DNA from: Paenibacillus alba
Lineage (GTDB): Bacteria > Bacillota > Bacilli > Paenibacillales > NBRC-103111
NCBI RefSeq assembly: GCF_013204855.1
Contig: NZ_JABMKZ010000025.1
Location: 1 to 64,000 of the forward strand
Direction: 5' to 3'
Length of the DNA: 64,000 nt
A program made the position numbers and the translations under genes. The notes below the pieces were generated by a model. The model had not been told where the DNA came from and ran no database searches. It saw nothing but the letters and a program-made list of their open reading frames with translations. Below, one piece after another: positions 60,510 to 64,000 of this stretch; position 1 is the first letter of the stretch; the number at the start of each line of letters is the position of its first letter.

Positions 60510-61886
60510 TCACCATCCTTTTTCAGAATCGGTTTGATAGGTAATCCAAGAACGAACATCAGAGATTAAATACAGCGTGCCGGATACGACCGCCAGATCA
60601 TCCTGCTCAGTTCTGCTTGTAAGGACTTCTAATGCTTGCTTCCAATCGTGCTCCACGACAATCTCTACCGTGCGATCCATTTCCCGAAGCAGATCTCTGG
60701 CAAGCTCGGCAAGCTTGGAAGCATCACCTTTTTTATGAAAATCAGGTTCCGTAAGAATAAGAGTATCCACCAATGGTAGTATATGCCTGAGATAGCCTGT
60801 ATGATTCTTTGTCGAAAGCATTCCCATCATCAGATGCAGCTTGCGGTACGAATATACACTTTGAAGGGCGGCAGCCAGCGAAGCGGCTCCTTCCGGGTTA
60901 TGCGCGCCGTCCAACAGAATGCGCGGCTCGTTCGAAATCATTTCAAGCCGCCCTGGCCAGCGTGTTCCCTGAAGCCCCTTGAACAGATCCTCATCATCTA
61001 CGATGCAAGCATAATATTGACGAAGCACTTCCAAAGTCATCACAGCAACCGCCGCATTCGTCAACTGATGCTCCCCATTCAGAGAGATCGGCACGCCTTC
61101 GATTCGGCGAAAAGGTCCGCTGAAATCAAAGGATTGATGGTCCAGCTTACTTGATACATTGGCATAATTGAATTGATGTCCAAGCGAATACAGCGTAGCC
61201 TTCTTCGCTTTGGCCGTTTCTTCGATGACATGCCATCCTTGTTCAGGACCCACTGCAGTAATGACCGGTACGCCCGCTTTGATAATGCCGGCTTTCTCAG
61301 CAGCTACCAGATCGAGCGTATCTCCCAAGATATCCATGTGATCATGACCCACATTCGTAATAACGGTAACAACGGGATTCACGATATTCGTGCTATCCAG
61401 CCTTCCCCCTAGTCCTGTTTCCCATACCACATAATCCGGATAAGCAACTTTGCCAAAAAACATAATTGCCAGTGCGGTCGAGATTTCAAACATCGACGGA
61501 GCCCCAAGCTCCGTCTCGGCGATTTCGTCTACGATGGGCTTCATCTCATTCACTAGACGCAGCAGAACCTCATCCTCAATATCCGCACCATTCACCTGCA
61601 TCCGATTGGTATACTTCTCCAAGTAAGGAGACGTAAACGTCCCCACATCGTAGCCGCATGCCTGCAAAACAGATGATAAATACGCACATGTAGAACCTTT
61701 GCCATTCGTCCCCGCCACATGGATGAACTTCAACCTGCGTTCGGGATGACCGAGCTTTTCCATCAGCAATTGCATTCGCTGAAGTCCCGGTTTGATGCCA
61801 AGCTTCTCCATCCGGCCAACAATCCACGCAATCGCTTCTTGCGCTGTTTGAAATTCAGCCGAAGGGGTGTCTTTTAATTCGTTCAT
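60510..61886 (-). CDS. folC: Folylpolyglutamate synthase/dihydrofolate synthase
   Basis: 458 residues, Mur ligase superfamily. Ligates glutamate to (di)hydrofolates. ATP loop VAGTNGKGSTCAYLSS, TSPYLEKYTNRMQVNG, ETGLGGRLDSTN, NVGHDHMDILG and LDGAHNPEGA. The start is the ATG 9 nt after GAGG. Directly after valS in the conserved valS-folC order. Confidence 0.95.
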   Translation of the reverse strand: MNELKDTPSAEFQTAQEAIAWIVGRMEKLGIKPGLQRMQLLMEKLGHPERRLKFIHVAGTNGKGSTCAYLSSVLQACGYDVGTFTSPYLEKYTNRMQVNGADIEDEVLLRLVNEMKPIVDEIAETELGAPSMFEISTALAIMFFGKVAYPDYVVWETGLGGRLDSTNIVNPVVTVITNVGHDHMDILGDTLDLVAAEKAGIIKAGVPVITAVGPEQGWHVIEETAKAKKATLYSLGHQFNYANVSSKLDHQSFDFSGPFRRIEGVPISLNGEHQLTNAAVAVMTLEVLRQYYACIVDDEDLFKGLQGTRWPGRLEMISNEPRILLDGAHNPEGAASLAAALQSVYSYRKLHLMMGMLSTKNHTGYLRHILPLVDTLILTEPDFHKKGDASKLAELARDLLREMDRTVEIVVEHDWKQALEVLTSRTEQDDLAVVSGTLYLISDVRSWITYQTDSEKGW

Positions 61887-61956
61887 CGTTCTCATCCTCA
61901 TTTACTATATGAATCACCTTGTCTGTGTAACTAGGCAACTAACCATTTTACCAGTA

Positions 61957-64000
61957 TTACCCTTTTAATTCCGCTAATCGAGCAATCACTTTATCCCGTT
62001 TATCCGCATAATCAGCAAGTTTAGCCTTTTCTTCCTCAATCACCTTCGCAGGCGCCTTGGCCACAAAGCCCTCATTGCCCAGCTTCTTCTCAATACGCTC
62101 AACTTCACCATGCAAGGATTGCAGCTCTTTATCCAAGCGGGCAAGCTCCTGCGCGATATCAATTAAACCTGCCAGAGGCAAGAACAGCTCTGCGCCTGTA
62201 ATAATGGACGTCATCGCTTTCTCCGGCGCTGCCATATCGGCGTCGATTTGAAGCAGGGACGTATTACAGAAGCGTTTGAGGTACTCCTCGTTGTTACGTA
62301 GAATACTCAGCGATTCACTGGTCGCCGGCTTCACCAGCAGTTCAACCTTTTTACTCATAGGCACGTTCACTTCTGCTCGGATATTACGAACAGAACGAAT
62401 CGCATCCATCAGAAGCTCCATCTCGCGAACAGCATCCGGTGATTCGAAAGCAGCGTTTTCTTGCGGCCATGCGGCAAGCGTAATCGTTTCACCTTCATGA
62501 GGCAAATGCTGCCAAATTTCTTCGGAGATAAACGGCATGAACGGGTGGATCAGGCGCTGCGTTTGATCGAGAACATACGCCAGAACGGATTGTGTCTGTT
62601 TCTTCGCCGCTGCGTCTGCTCCGTACAAGCTCAGCTTGCTGAATTCAATGTACCAATCGCACAGGTCATCCCAGATGAAGTTATACAGCACTCGGCCAGT
62701 TTCACCGAACTCGTAGCTGTCGATCAAACGGGTTACTTCGCGAACTGTCTCGTTCAGACGGTGCAGAATCCAACGATCCGCCGTACCCAGCTGACCTGTC
62801 AAATCAATATCAGAGGCTGCAACGCCTTCCAGATTCATAAGGGCAAAGCGGGAAGCATTCCAGATCTTATTGGCAAAATTGCGCGCTTGCTCAACACGTT
62901 CCCAGCGGAAACGAAGATCCTGACCTGGCGTGCTGCTAGTTGAGATCATATAGCGCATAGCATCTGCGCCGTATTTCTCGATCACTTCTAACGGGTCCAC
63001 ACCGTTGCCTAAGGATTTAGACATTTTGCGGCCTTCCGAATCACGAACAAGTCCATGCATCAAAACATCTTTGAACGGATTTTGCTTCGTAAATTCAAGT
63101 CCCGTAAAGATCATGCGAGATACCCAGAAATAGATGATATCATAGCCGGTTACGAGCACATTCGTCGGATAGAAGCGTTTCAAATCCTCGGCTTCTTCGT
63201 TCGGCCAGCCCAAAGTTGAAAACGGCCATAAGGCAGAGCTAAACCACGTATCCAACACATCGTTGTCTTGATTGAGGTTCGTGCTTTGGCAGTGCGAGCA
63301 AACTGTCGCATCCTCACGTGTTACGGTGATTTGACCGCAATCTGCGCAGTGCCAGGCCGGAATCCGATGTCCCCACCACAATTGGCGGGAAATACACCAA
63401 TCACGTACATTTTCGATCCAATTCAAATAGATTTTCTCGAAACGATCCGGAACAAAATTAACGCCATTGCCTGATTTTTGCGCATCAATCGCTTTCTCAG
63501 CAAGCGGCTGCATCTTCACGAACCATTGGGTCGACAGGTACGGCTCAATGACTGCACCGCTGCGCTCACTGTGACCTACTTGGTGAACGTGCTCTTCGAT
63601 TTTAATCAGAACACCTTGCTCCTTCAAATCAGCAACGATTCTCTTGCGGCATTCAAATCGATCCAGCCCTTGGTACGGGCCTGCATTCGCATTCATCGTG
63701 CCGGTTTCATCCATTACGAGAATTTGCGGGAGATCATGGCGTTTGCCTACCTCGAAATCGTTCGGATCATGCGCAGGGGTGATTTTCACAGCACCGCTGC
63801 CGAACTCTTTTTCTACGTAGTCGTCGGCAATGATCGGAATTTCGCGATTTACAATCGGAAGCAGCAGCGTTTTGCCGATCAGGTGCTTATAGCGCTCATC
63901 TTTGGGATGAACCGCAACAGCGGTATCGCCCAGCATCGTTTCTGGTCGCGTCGTCGCCACAACGATAGAATCTGTCCCGTCTGCCGTTTGATAAGATAAA
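61957..64000 (-). CDS. valS: Valyl-tRNA synthetase, 3' part (gene continues past the window)
   Basis: The last ~680 residues of a class Ia synthetase; the reading frame is open to the window edge. The editing (CP1) domain starts DSIVVATTRPETMLGDTAVAVHP. The catalytic KMSKS loop is GRKMSKSLGNGVDPLEV, and WGHRIPAWHC ... CSHCQSTN carries a zinc-type cysteine set. The anticodon domain and the C-terminal coiled-coil arm (ELARLDKELQSLHGEVERIEKKL ... EEEKAKLADYADKR) follow. The HIGH motif and any T-box lie outside. Residues before 64000 are not seen. Confidence 0.97.
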   Translation of the reverse strand, partial: LSYQTADGTDSIVVATTRPETMLGDTAVAVHPKDERYKHLIGKTLLLPIVNREIPIIADDYVEKEFGSGAVKITPAHDPNDFEVGKRHDLPQILVMDETGTMNANAGPYQGLDRFECRKRIVADLKEQGVLIKIEEHVHQVGHSERSGAVIEPYLSTQWFVKMQPLAEKAIDAQKSGNGVNFVPDRFEKIYLNWIENVRDWCISRQLWWGHRIPAWHCADCGQITVTREDATVCSHCQSTNLNQDNDVLDTWFSSALWPFSTLGWPNEEAEDLKRFYPTNVLVTGYDIIYFWVSRMIFTGLEFTKQNPFKDVLMHGLVRDSEGRKMSKSLGNGVDPLEVIEKYGADAMRYMISTSSTPGQDLRFRWERVEQARNFANKIWNASRFALMNLEGVAASDIDLTGQLGTADRWILHRLNETVREVTRLIDSYEFGETGRVLYNFIWDDLCDWYIEFSKLSLYGADAAAKKQTQSVLAYVLDQTQRLIHPFMPFISEEIWQHLPHEGETITLAAWPQENAAFESPDAVREMELLMDAIRSVRNIRAEVNVPMSKKVELLVKPATSESLSILRNNEEYLKRFCNTSLLQIDADMAAPEKAMTSIITGAELFLPLAGLIDIAQELARLDKELQSLHGEVERIEKKLGNEGFVAKAPAKVIEEEKAKLADYADKRDKVIARLAELKG

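Overview
The window looks like a chromosomal segment of an endospore-forming Firmicute of the Paenibacillus type. The evidence is the gene order, strong AGGAGG-type ribosome binding sites, frequent GTG and TTG starts, sporulation genes and an SLH-domain cell-wall protein. Read right to left, the minus strand follows the Bacillus subtilis backbone: valS-folC-(murC)-spoIIB / maf-radC-mreBCD-minCD-rodA-spoIVFA-spoIVFB-rng-rplU-prp-rpmA / spo0B-obg / pheB-hom-thrB-pheA / safA / bofC / ruvC-ruvA-ruvB / spoIID-like-queA-tgt-yajC / yrbG, spoVB, comN / secD-secF / CDF-recJ-apt / rel-dtd / hisS-aspS-tcdA. This is mostly a core region. I see no prophage, CRISPR array, defence island, transposase or tRNA/rRNA gene.

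Layout. 1-410 is non-coding with short degenerate repeats. 411-4860 is tcdA, aspS and hisS behind a T-box leader. 4880-5785 is a divergent pair: a YodB-like redox repressor and a DoxX membrane protein. 5786-6640 holds one copy of a paired-hairpin repeat and a gene for an extremely acidic protein. 6644-9493 has a membrane-anchored FAD oxidoreductase, a small ORF and dtd. 9529-18521 has rel, apt-recJ-CDF, secDF and comN. 18685-23842 has spoVB, yrbG, an NhaD/ArsB-type permease, yrzE and a PAP2 protein. 23907-28715 is yajC-tgt-queA and a SpoIID-like protein. 28976-29466 is a striking tandem array of a 112-bp paired-hairpin unit. 29561-31908 is ruvCAB. 32029-35348 is bofC, an ECF sigma factor with a hydrophobic tail, and safA. 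35502-39186 is an amino-acid operon. 39352-41953 has a Nudix protein, an NlpC/P60 hydrolase and a TrpD2-like protein behind a GlnR/TnrA-type site. 42133-46746 is obg, spo0B, the L21-Prp-L27 operon and a short RNase G. 46770-54584 is spoIVFAB, rodA, minCD, mreBCD and radC. 54696-64000 is an Rrf2 regulator, maf, a DUF4321 protein, an SLH amidase, spoIIB, murC, folC and the 3' part of valS.

How the genes fit together. Cell shape and division (MreBCD, RodA, MinCD, MurC, SpoIIB) sit beside sigma-K control (SpoIVFA/FB, BofC) and spore-coat or cortex functions (SafA, SpoVB, SpoIID-like). Translation and tRNA modification run throughout (ValRS, HisRS, AspRS, TcdA, Tgt, QueA, Dtd, L21, L27, Obg, Rel). 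The most unusual elements are the 112-bp hairpin array with its single dispersed relative, the acidic low-complexity protein, the tailed ECF sigma factor without an adjacent anti-sigma gene, the membrane-tethered Spo0B-like protein, the CDF transporter with two changed metal-ligand positions, the RNase G that stops before its zinc-link, and the GlnR/TnrA box in front of a TrpD2-like gene.
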